A stretch of DNA of 64,000 nucleotides from Coffea arabica (lineage: Eukaryota > Streptophyta > Magnoliopsida > Gentianales > Rubiaceae). A model generated the notes under the pieces. The model worked only from the letters and a program-made list of their open reading frames with translations. It ran no database searches and had not been told where the DNA came from. The translations under genes and the position numbers were made by a program. Below, in pieces: positions 25,762-35,728 of this stretch. The stretch's first letter is position 1, and every line of letters begins with the position of its first letter. The DNA is taken from NCBI RefSeq assembly GCF_036785885.1, contig NC_092322.1:15956466-16020465 (forward strand), read 5' to 3'.

Positions 25762-25994
25762 TTAATATCTCCATTCTCTGAACATTTAGATGTTCATTTG
25801 TCTTCATCAGGGTCTCCATCTCATTAGGAGATGGGTAATATAGTGGCAAGTTGAACATATCCAATTTCAATTCATCGACCAATCCCTGCAATAGGTGCAT
25901 CTTAGTATTTAAAGTACTTTTTTTTTTGTTAGCCAAAACCTATAGTCGAAATTCGAAGATAAACTTTGACCAAAACTCATTCTTATGTAGTATA

Positions 25995-27166
25995 CTAGGG
26001 GGAGTGCCCGCGCATCGCGCGGGTGTTTGGTGCCTGTGGGGAAGGAAATTTTTTTATTGAACAAATAATAGTACATTGTGAGAAGGAATAAAATTGAGTA
26101 TGAAATGATAAACGATATAATCAATCAATTTACACAGCGTTACAATAAAACTGTGTCAAATTGAAGGTCGTTGATAATGCAAAAAGGCAGAGCAACACAG
26201 AAAACTAATCTTATTCCAGAATCCCTACTGAGAACTCTTTCTTACTGTTGTTCCAAACCTATAAGATTATAACCAATCCACACCAATTAAGGTTAGGCAA
26301 CACGAAAAATGCTATCTTGCAGTTAGGCAACGCGATAAAAGTTATTAATTGTAGGTACTAAAAACACACCGACAAAATTAAGGGAGGAATTGAAAAATTG
26401 GGGGGGCGGTGAAATCTAATCTCACGTTGAACCACCAGGAGTAGCAGGGATTGAAGAGCATTCTGATTTGATTAGTATGAAACCAGATAGAATTATCTCA
26501 ATCCTAGAACGCGAACAGAAAGAAACTGATAATCAACTGTTTAAACATTAAGATACCAACGATTCGGCAATTGAATTGGGTATAATTAATGACGAAATAA
26601 TAGGTAATTTCAGAGTTGAGCTCGGACGGAAGAGGCAAATCGTTGTAGACAAAGACAAAAAGAGAAAACTTAACTCCTGAAACTGTAAGGGGATAAAATG
26701 ACTAACGTTTCTGACTCATAAATGCAGATTATAAATGATAGAGAAATGGGTTCCTACCATTGATAGAGAAATCGTTTGCTCATTTCCTAAATCCGATTGC
26801 TATTCAAATGTTTTAGACAAACCAATATCTCAAACGATTATTTGCGGCTGAAAAGTGGAATTATTGATAGTTAAGGGATATTCCGGTAATGACACCAACA
26901 CACAAGCATATATGGGTTGTACATAATACAAAAATGGTTGCACACTAATTACACATTCCATCAATACTCATATGGTTCATCAATGATAACTTTAAATGTA
27001 TTAAAATGGGGTCTTTCAGTAAGCATACCCAAATACATGTTTCCTTAACTTGTACCTAAAACTTTTAAACTAATACACAACATTTCACATTTCCAGAAAG
27101 ACCCACCTATGCGATTGAAATCTAACATATTTTTTAATCAAAACTCAATCTTATATAGTATAAGGA
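25995..27166 (-). mobile_element. Non-autonomous Helitron in pseudogene intron 2
   Basis: Read on the minus strand, the 1172-bp element starts TCCTTATACTATATAAGA and ends with the hairpin CCCGCGCGATGCGCGGG, eight bases, then CTAG. It is inserted exactly between A and T. The intact paralogue reads AGTATATGAAAAATAAAG across the site (7830s). There is no target duplication, as expected. No open frame of note is inside, so no captured gene is evident. Its 3' hairpin differs from that of the large Helitron ending at 20551, so a different Helitron family mobilised it. Confidence 0.92.
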
Positions 27167-27600
27167 TGCAAAATAAAGAAATTGTAAAATTAAAAATTCC
27201 TACTCATGGATTTGCAACTGCTATTTTTAAGCTGAAGACATGTTTCAGAAATTATGGAACATAGTTAATTCCTACTCATGGAGGTATTCCATTCATTCTC
27301 TGCCATTGGTATATTATGCCTGATTTGGTTGATTTCCTGTGTCTATTTTGTTTCATCCTGGATATTTTTATTAATCAGAAGAAATGTTGGAAAAAGAGAT
27401 TGGTGCCTTGTTGTGACGCTTTTGGGCCAGCATTAATTATCTGGTATGATTTCTATTCTGTCCATGTTTGTTACAAGTAGTAAATTTGACATATGAAGCT
27501 CACTTCCATCCAATACTTTGTACCTTTTTATTTCAGCGAAATAAGTACATAAGTTTAGAGGGTAAGGACTTAATATCAAAATAATGTCTTATATTTGCAA

Positions 27601-27938
27601 ATAGGAATGAAAAACGAACGAAACTATATATTATACTTGAATTGATGTTGAAATAGTAAAAGCTAATTTGCGCTTAGTTCACCAATTAATCAAACCAAAC
27701 ACAAACAATATTTTGTATCCAATAAAATTTCAAATTTGAAATCGAGCTTGGCTGACTTAACATAGTATATGAAATTTATATGCGAAAAATTTAATTGAGT
27801 TTGACTTGATAAAAGCTAATCTAAATTCAGCGTAATAAATAAATGAATTAAATTTAAATACAATTTTAAACTCTTTAGAATAGATAGACAAGTTTGACAA
27901 CTTGAGTGCTTGGCTCAATTAGCTTCATTCATAACCCT
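27601..27938. mobile_element. hAT-like MITE, duplicate of 8268-8605
   Basis: Same 338-bp length, same ATTTGCAA flanks (27593-27600 and 27939-27946). It is shared by both segmental copies. Confidence 0.72.
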
Positions 27939-29230
27939 ATTTGCAAGTAAAAGTTTTGCAATTTTTTTGTGGGGCAAATAAAAAATGTCAAAAATATTTC
28001 CACAGAATACCAGATTCTCAATTCTCATGCTTGGGGAGAAGGGTAATTTCTTAAGACTAATTATAATACAAATAAACCTTTTAAAATTCATAAGAGGGAA
28101 AATGAAAATTTTAAAATTCTTGAGGGGGTGGCTGCCCCTCCCTGCAAAGATCCAATCCAACAAAACCCCTGTCCCGCAGGTTCATAGAAGTGTTAAAAAA
28201 GAATTCCAAATGTCATTTGAATTCAAAAATGAATAATTTAACTATCTAAAACTATCTAGGATATATTAGATCATAATTCAAATTTAATATTATTCAAGTG
28301 ACAAAGAAAATCAAAATTCTATGTTGCATCCCTGCATTGAGATGTATTCGCATAGAGTTCTTAGTTGAAGAAGATCTGAAACTAATGAGATCTAACCTTT
28401 TTAGCCAAGTCCATGAGGCAATATCCTAGAACTTCTAATTCTTTCTCTGTGACGATAGTTGTCTGAGATTCACGGATGGCATCAAGGACAGCAGGAATAA
28501 CAAGGGCCATCAGCCCTCCATCGACGAGCTCGTGTGCCCTTGCATTCAGAAATGACTCCAAGTCCTTGGCAAATTGAGATGCATAAACCTCAAGAACTTC
28601 CTTTTTGGCCCCTCCGTAGTGAATCTTTCCTTTGTTCCATGCAGGGGACTTGTTGTCTGTGACCTCTTTTGGCACATCTGAAAGCCAGTGAAGCGCTCAA
28701 GATGAGTGAGCAGAATGAAGGGATGCCTTTGGGAGCAAAACCTTGTGAAAATCACCAGGCACTCCAGCTGCAAGGTAGTGTCTCTCTTGTGGAAGTGAAG
28801 CAAAAAGTGTGTTGAAATCATTAGATATATGGTCATTAAAAAAGACTTGAAACTCAGGGACTTCAGATGCTAGTCCCTCTTTTCTGAGTTTTTCCTCCAG
28901 GGCTTCTCTTATGACTTTCATGGCCACAAATGTATTTGGTCCTGTAGAGCAGCCAAAATCTGCTATGCGAAATGGATGCACAGAGGTTGAAGAAAGATGC
29001 TTGACATCAAGTTCTTTGTCAATCTCTTCATTGATAAGTTCTTTTGCAACCTCTACTGCTCCTCTCTGCCACCAAAAAAAAAAAAAAAAAATCTTTATAC
29101 TTACATACCTTAGACATTTATAATGAGGTAACTGCAGTTTAAACTAGCAACCTGAAAGGATGAGTTTTGGTTATAGCTTTGAGGTCCATTTCCTCCATTC
29201 ATGGCATATACTTGAGGCATTTTTTCTATT

Positions 29231-29505
29231 CCTCGGCTGCTAGGAGATTTTTCATAAGAGTAAAAATGCTCCCAATTTTTTATTCTCTAGTTAGAATGAG
29301 AAACAATTTAGATAGTTAAAAGGAAGGCAGACGAAAGGCTGCCTTATCGTCATTATGAGCCACACAATTTTTTAGCTGTAGCAATTATAAAATAGAAAGA
29401 ATCCTTCTATTATTCTCAGCAATGTGGAAGTCTCAGTTAAAAATGGAACTCAAATGGATTGCGTGTAGCGAGATCGAGGATTTGATGCCATATATATATA
29501 TATAT
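29231..29505. other. Extra 275 bp between TATA motif and ATG of the pseudogene
   Basis: Copy 1 runs directly from TTTTTTCTAT to a TATCTCTTCTCTTACC-like stretch, while copy 2 holds about 275 bp between the same sequences, ending in a (TA)n run. The ends (CCTCGG / ATCGAGG) are weakly inverted. It may be an insertion in copy 2 or a deletion in copy 1. Confidence 0.5.
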
Positions 29506-29622
29506 ATATTCTCTTGCCATGTCTTGATATCTCTGTCTAGATGGTTTAATTTATACTAGGCAGAGGCTCAGGTTCAAGTGTTGTGTTTTAGCCCTTTACA
29601 TGGCAGGCATTTCTATTAATAA

Positions 29623-30344
29623 ATATGGGAAAAAAAGAGATACGCATATGGTAAAATATCTCTCAAACATATGTTATGAATCATTTTGTACATAAATTGA
29701 ATTTAATTTAAATTATACAATTTGTGCATGTAAAATTATCAATTATATGCTGATAGGAAATATATCCTGTAGCAACTATATTACAATAGGAAATATATCT
29801 AGAATGACGGCTCAAGACTTGGAGTACACCTATGTGGAAAGCTGCTATACTATTCATAGGAAAGGCAAAGACTTGGACCTTCTTACCAAGGTAAGAATTT
29901 GTATGGTACAGGAAATTAAGAAATTATTATTAGAAAGTTTGTTGATAGTACTGTTGTTACTGCCTCCTTAAACTGGAATATTAGCTTAGTGACATATTTC
30001 TGGTCTTCCATAAAGGATTATTGATGTGCATTTCTGTTCAACCACATACATTGTTTTTCTTGGCTGGCAATTGACTGATTTGTAGACAAACCTAAAACTA
30101 TTCCCTTGTTTCCTCTTGCCCCCCTGTGGTTATTGCCTTCTGGTCCCATTCCTGACAAATACAAGTTGGTTTAACAATCAACGCGTAATTGGCTCCAAAT
30201 CTTTTCAAAGGAAGAAGTAGGTGCTTCATAACACGATTCTCATCCTAATGTTGGCAAGAAAGGTTAAGAGCATTAGTGTCCAAAAAATTTCACGAGCAAG
30301 CTTTTTAAAATTAATGAATATAATTAAGAACAAAGATCCAATCT
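29623..30344. other. Intergenic with an orphan exon-like fragment
   Basis: Positions 29747-29893 on the plus strand read as a Met-started frame containing MTAQDLEYTYVESCYTIHRK and KDLDLLTK, ending at AAG|GTAAGAATT, a strong splice-donor match. I do not recognise the protein family. No downstream exon could be linked, so it may be a displaced exon or chance. The rest of the stretch shows nothing. Confidence 0.3.
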
Positions 30345-30353
30345 TATTTATTA

Positions 30354-30874
30354 GGGCAAATTACACTCTACCCCCCTTTGGTATAGCTGATTTTCACGTA
30401 ACCTCCCTCTAATTTTAAAACCTAAATACAAACTTCCCTCATAATTTGGATTAAAGTGTCAAAATGACGGAAATGATCATCCTTAACGGAGCCTATAAAA
30501 ATGTCAAAATTACCCTTGTTTAAAAATTAAAATGGTTTAAGTGACCAAAATATATAAACATAATATGCATGACACTTCAATCCCGTATATATAATTCTAT
30601 ATTTTACCATATAACCCCCTTATACTTTACCATATAATTCTCTAACGGTTTTCAATATTTATATATATATACATAACTCCTGTGATTAATAAATAATTTT
30701 TAACTTTACATACAAGTATTTTTGATGTTTTAGTTGACTCCGTTATGAATTGCAAATTCCGTCATTTTGACACTTTAATTCAAACTATGAGAGGATTATG
30801 TATAACTTTTGAAATCATAGGAGGGGTTACGTAACAAAACACTAAACCCCAGGGGAGTAAATTATAATTTGCCC
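30354..30874. mobile_element. Mutator-type MITE (GGGCAAATTA family), copy A
   Basis: 521 bp, inverted ends GGGCAAATTACA / TATAATTTGCCC, flanked by perfect 9-bp TATTTATTA duplications (30345-30353 and 30875-30883). The interior shares AGTGTCAAAATGACGGAAAT-like text with copy B at 31789. Confidence 0.9.
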
Positions 30875-30883
30875 TATTTATTA

Positions 30884-31740
30884 AAAAACTTGCTTAGACT
30901 GCCTGGGATTTAGCCTTTTTTTTCTTCTTTGCCCCCTTATAACTGGACAATGGGATGGTCTGGCTTTATCTCTCCTCTCTGTTCCCCTTCCACATTTCTT
31001 GGAGGAATACTTGTTCTTAGCTATTAATAGCAAGTGGTATTGTTCTCCTTAACTGCAGCCTGGCTCTTCAGAAATCAACCTTGGGAAGTTCCTTTATTAA
31101 ACTAATTGATATTGTTATTCAACACAAGGTTGCATTGTTTTCCACTTTTTAATCTTTCGCAGTCTGAAAGCAGTTTTCTCTCTTTGCATGATTTAGCCTA
31201 CAGCTCTGAGTGTTATGAAGTTGTAACTTCTAGCGCCGCAGTTGGTCAGGAATTTGATCTTGGTTAATAATATTTTCTGACTCTCCTCTCTTTTTTTTTT
31301 TCTTTGAATTCTTCTTTCCGCCTTTTCCTGTGAATTTTTTCATTTTATTCAGATGTTATAATTTTGTTCCTTTTTTCTTTTAGCATTAAGTGTTATGATA
31401 TGTTATAAGCCTTCATTTTTTGTTACAAAAAAATTGTTAACTAGGCTTTTTTTAAAAAAAAAAAAATGCTCATGACTTCAACGTCCAAGGAATTTGCCAA
31501 GTAAAACGAACAAATATGTTGGAGTGCACAGCAACAATAATGTACAAGTTTAAAGCTTAAAGCATTGTATTTGTAGATGAAGGGCAGAGCTTAACACAAA
31601 GTTGATTATATTAAGCTCATTAATAAAAATACAATGCTTTTCAAGTCAGCAGCTTCTGCTTTTTATTAAGCTAATTAATAAGATAGCTAACAACAGTACT
31701 ATATTGGGCTGCATTAATGATGTGTTCAGTTTATGCTTAA
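30884..31740. other. Intergenic, no gene; small foldback
   Basis: T-rich, without a supported gene. AAAGCATTGTATTT at about 31559 and its exact complement near 31627 form a 14-bp perfect inverted repeat with a loop of about 54 bases. Confidence 0.5.
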
Positions 31741-32445
31741 CAAGACAGCTAAATAGTATTTATTCAGTCAGCAGCTGCATTAATAAAAGGGCAAATTACA
31801 TTTTACCCCGTGGTTTAGCGTTTTTCTACATAACCCCCTATGGTTTCAAAATCTATACATAACCCCTTCATGATTTGAATTAAAGTGTCAAAGTGATGGA
31901 AATAGTCATTTGTAACGGAACTTCTAAAAAATGTCTAAATTACCCTTATAAATACATAACACACTAACCCGGTATGATTTTTATATTTTACCATATAACC
32001 CCTTATAGTTTAATACTTTATCATACAACCCCCTTATGGTTTTCAAAATATACAAATAACCCCCTTGGTTAATAAATAATTTTTAACTTTACATAAGGGT
32101 ATTTTTGATATTTTAGATGACTCTGTTACGAATGATCATTTCCATCACTTTGACACTTTAATCCAAACCATGAGGGGGTTATATATAGCTTTTGAAACCA
32201 TAAAGGGGGTTATGCAAAAAAAAAAATGCTAAACCACACGAGGGGTAGAGTGGAATTTGCCCTTAATAAAAAGCAGCAGCAGATAGAGGGATGATGAAGT
32301 TCTTTTTGTGAAGGAAATTCAAGAACATTGCAGCTCGCTGGTGATCCAGACAGAGATCCATCTTTTGGCAAGCATAAGACTTTTTAATATTAGTAAACTT
32401 GACCTTGTCAACGCTTGTAGTATTAGTACATATTATTATCTCTTC
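31741..32445 (-). pseudogene. Relic of the 5' end of an LRR receptor-like protein gene
   Basis: The plus-strand stretch 32272-32445 matches 46138-46290, the signal-peptide codons and 5' flank of the intact LRR-RLP gene. The relic reads MFLNFLHKKNF on the minus strand against [11 protein letters not shown] in the gene. On the far side of the MITE, 31741-31779 continues with ATGCAGCTGCTG, the MQLL of the signal peptide, then a stop. The MITE at 31789-32262 therefore landed inside the signal-peptide region. No LRR codons remain downstream. Confidence 0.75.
31789..32262. mobile_element. Mutator-type MITE (GGGCAAATTA family), copy B
   Basis: 474 bp, ends GGGCAAATTACATT / GGAATTTGCCC, flanked by perfect 9-bp TTAATAAAA (31780-31788 and 32263-32271). 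It sits within the relic of an LRR receptor-like protein gene. Confidence 0.9.
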
Positions 32446-33334
32446 AAAAAAAAAAGGCTTGTAGTTCAATTACGTTTTCATTATTTCTTGGAAAATCCCC
32501 AACCAGATCTGGTGCACGTTTACGCTGTAAAACAAGTTGTATTTTTTAAGGGTCTAATGGAGTTTTTTTTTTTTTTAAAAAAAAAAAAAATTTTTTTGGG
32601 ACCCATAAGCAGCATTTAAGTTTAACCACAGACAAAAGAGAGGGTGTTGAAATCTTTTGAAAACGAGAAACAAGACGTTTACCACAAGCCTATATCAAAT
32701 TCTCATAACAAAACTTAAAGCTGCCTATTTCAAATATTTTATGTAAATGTTTCTCATTTAAGTGAAGCATTTTAATCTTTCAAGATTTGTAGCAGTGCAG
32801 TCATCTACACAACTATTTTTTGTGAAAACCAGACGCCAATTGTTTCACATTACCCTGCAAAAGAGAGGCAAAACAAACACTATTGGTTTGCTATTAAAAT
32901 CAAACTGTGTGCAATGTAATGGCTGGTGACACTTGCTGCAATCATTCTCATCCACATGCTGCTCAACTATGTCAATCACAAGATATTTTGGCCTTATGCA
33001 AAAAGTCATGTATAATCTTTGCTTGTTTTCTCCAAGAATATGGGCTGCACAGGCTAAACCACTGCATATTAAACTTGACATTCAAAAACTAGATGCTTTA
33101 TGAGTCAAGGGATCTTGACAACTATTTGCTCACTCATATATTGGGAATATTCAGAAGTACTAGTCAATAGGTCCGGTATAGCATATTTCACTTCATCTAA
33201 ATATCATTCTCACAGCAAAAACAACTAGATTCTTTGGGTCATCACTACCATTCTAACTAGATGAAGGAATCCAGGACTCACAAAAAAGCAGTGAGCAATG
33301 AATAGAGCAATAGGACAAGTTTAGTAGTTCCAGA
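32446..33334. other. Duplicated 3' flank of the HDA14 locus
   Basis: Parts match 51374-51830, the 3' flank of HDA14 (for example TGAAAACCAGAC.CAATTGTTT). A run of about 14 T followed by 14 A near 32560-32590 forms a perfect A/T palindrome. No gene is present. Confidence 0.6.
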
Positions 33335-34420
33335 CATTTTTACAGGGACCGTATGTGCTTCATTTTCTGGATTGCCTGTTTTAACTTTGTCGATGGTTCA
33401 TCACATAAAATGGTGGGATCAACAAAATCAGCAGCCAAGCTTGGTTCCCAAAGTAAAGCATGAAAAGAATCTCCCACTGAGTATGATAGGGAATTGAAGT
33501 TATATCCTCCCAAGAAAAAGACAGTTCCCACCACATAAATCTTTGGCAAGTTTTTTCATACTTGAAGCAAGGATGTAGTATGTCCCTGTTGTTACTTTAG
33601 GCTTGCCAATGGATCCAAGATATGCCCATCAAATCTGGAAATCTTTTAGTCACAACTCACAAGTGAATCTAGAATTATTTTTTTCTTTTTTAGGTCATGA
33701 AAGGAAACTAAGGCTTACAGTAACATGGAATACCATCTGGGATATGTTACCACTATGTACCAAAGACCTGCTAAAGTTTTCCATGTTACTACAGAACCAA
33801 AATTTGATATGTCAACATACCTCCTTGGATGCAGAAGGGAGAACAAATGAATGCTTGTTAATTCATTGAATTCATAATGTAGAGAAAACATACTATAGAA
33901 ATATGTGAAAGAAAGCAAGATAGAAGAATAGAAATAACTCAAAAAGATTTACTGCCCACAGTTTGCTATGCAACTCTAATTTGTTTTCATAGAGAGTTTT
34001 CACAAATAGAAGATATAACAAAATATGGAAGGCAAAAGCTGAAGGACCCTAGAATCCGAAGTCAGAAATGGATGGATATGTTAGCTACATAATTACCCTG
34101 CTGAAATGAGGATTATGCCTGGCTTGAACCCACTGGTAATGATAGATTCAGAGTTGGCATCTGTTATCTGAGTAACGGAAGGTGTGTTAGGATTGTAGTC
34201 TGAGAAATTTGAACAATAAACACAACCTATACTAATCTTGAAGGATTATCCATTTTGCAGCTTCAGGGAAAAATATGCTTTTTGCATCAAATCTATACAT
34301 GTGATCGTTCTTGGACATGCAAACCGCGTGCCTCATCTGAAAATGAACACTGCCTTCTGAAAGACAAAATACTTTCTCTGGATAATCATACAAAACCATG
34401 ATGTGTAACCAGGGTGAACA
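33335..34420 (-). pseudogene. HDA14-like deacetylase pseudogene with internal deletion
   Basis: A second, damaged copy of the HDA14 gene at 51833-61783. 33340-33640 matches the last exon (LSYSV.DSF, DEPS, QAIQKMKHI.SL), with a frame change that breaks the first half. 34098-34155 matches exon 7 with about 60 bases missing. At 34156 exon 7 sequence joins directly to exon 2 sequence (GAGTTGGCATC), so everything from the distal part of exon 2 to exon 7, including both His and Asp catalytic motifs, is gone. The exon 2 part has in-frame stops. It cannot make an enzyme. Confidence 0.88.
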
Positions 34421-35540
34421 AGTAAATTATGCAACAGAAAGATTGAAAGTTCAGAACTTATTCTAATTGCTCAGCATGCTGAAGCAGATAAGATTCGCTC
34501 AAATGTCGGAGAACGAGCACTTAAAAGGAAATTATAACACTTCCAAAATATCAAGATAAAATTATAATCCTTCTACATCTGGTATTGGTTCAGTGACGCA
34601 AACATAACCATATAGTCACTTGCTATCATGCCCATTTCACTTCTCAGTTTTAACCAAAAGTTGGCCAGTTAACTAAGACTTATTGGAGAACACTAGCCAT
34701 CAGCATCCACAATTCATTAGGCGAAACTAGTGTCCTGAGGCAGCATTAAAGCTTCACCTAACAAAGATGCAGAAGCCTGCCATGTATCATTCTATTGCAC
34801 ATGTATTATTCTTCCTCCCATCTTAGGAGGACCACAACATTTTCATGTTTATCAAGTTACAGATTAACAAAATCAAACACAATAACACCAGTGGAGCCAG
34901 GATTTCGCAATTCTGAGGCAGGGGACAGGCGGAGCGCTGCAACTTGTGATAAAAAAAAGGGAAAAAAAAAAAAGAATGATTCCAATCTTTCGAATCCACT
35001 AGGAAGCATCCAAAAAAACTTCTACCAAGTCATGTAAAACAAAGAAATTCAACCTTTTCATATTCAGCACAAAAGGGATCAATTGCAGGTTTGAAAAAGA
35101 TAAGAGGTAATGGTAAATCCTAAAACACAAGAAAAAACAAATTACACATTAATCATTAATTAACATAAGATCTGACAGTTACAAAAAGATGGCCGTACCG
35201 TGTAACTTCTGTCTCCCTTCTGTTTCCCAAAAACCCAACCTATTCTTCTCCGCCTCTGTGAACACCCTTGATCATCTACCGTCAAGATGTATGTTATAAT
35301 CTCAAATTTTCATAGAAGTCAATTTGAAAGTATAAACTAAATAATCATACTACACAATTTTATTTCACAGGATTCCAGAAATTTCAGTTGAAACACAATA
35401 AGAATACTAACTCATGTGGTTCATGGCAACTTTTGGACATTGACAAAAATGAAGCCATTGGAAAGGGGACACATTTTGAACCAATTAGTTATTAGACAAA
35501 ACAAGAATTAAGTCTTCTCTCCACTAATCAGCTGAATTCT
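34421..35540. repeat. Duplicated HDA14 intron 1 sequence
   Basis: Colinear with about 60440-61590, for example the CATCCACAATTCATTAGG block at 34701 against 60761. Homology fades at 35540, before the equivalent of HDA14 exon 1. No gene is in it. Confidence 0.75.
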
Positions 35541-35728
35541 ACGTTCAAAAATATCCTTTAAGAGCAGAAGTGGTTAAATTCCTAATTCAGGATGTAAAAC
35601 TGATCAAAATTTACCTAATTCAGGATGTAATTTGACTGAGGTAAAGAGTTTAAGAAGTCTCTTACAATGACGGTGTAATAGCAAAATTACTAGCAGATAA
35701 CTCTGAATTCTGAAAAGAGTCTACTGTC

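Larger units (their letters stand above)
25388..29220 (-). pseudogene. SABATH methyltransferase pseudogene (tandem paralogue)
   Basis: It has the same three exons as the gene at 7387-9919: 29152-29220, 28397-29065 (both the same length as in the intact gene) and 25388-25885. It is disabled twice. In exon 2 the Cys codon of HSSCALHW is TGA (near 28698), which truncates the protein before the catalytic Trp region. In exon 3 a 146-bp MITE (25616-25761) splits the coding sequence. The neighbouring Phe of SLHFAHSS is also changed to Ser. Intron 2 carries a 1172-bp Helitron absent from the intact copy. Splice sites are preserved. A truncated transcript is possible, but an active enzyme is not expected. 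Confidence 0.93.
23430..29622. repeat. Segmental duplication, copy 2
   Basis: A direct copy of 5415-10047. It is lengthened by a 1172-bp Helitron, a 146-bp MITE and about 275 bp upstream of the pseudogene start. It begins inside the LTR-like sequence, so the duplication occurred after that LTR was in place. Coding exons and non-coding parts are both highly similar to copy 1. Confidence 0.85.

Noticed and set aside
32845-33081. 78-aa and 61-aa frames in the pseudogene 3' flank
   Set aside because: They lie in duplicated untranslated or flanking DNA of HDA14 and show no domain.
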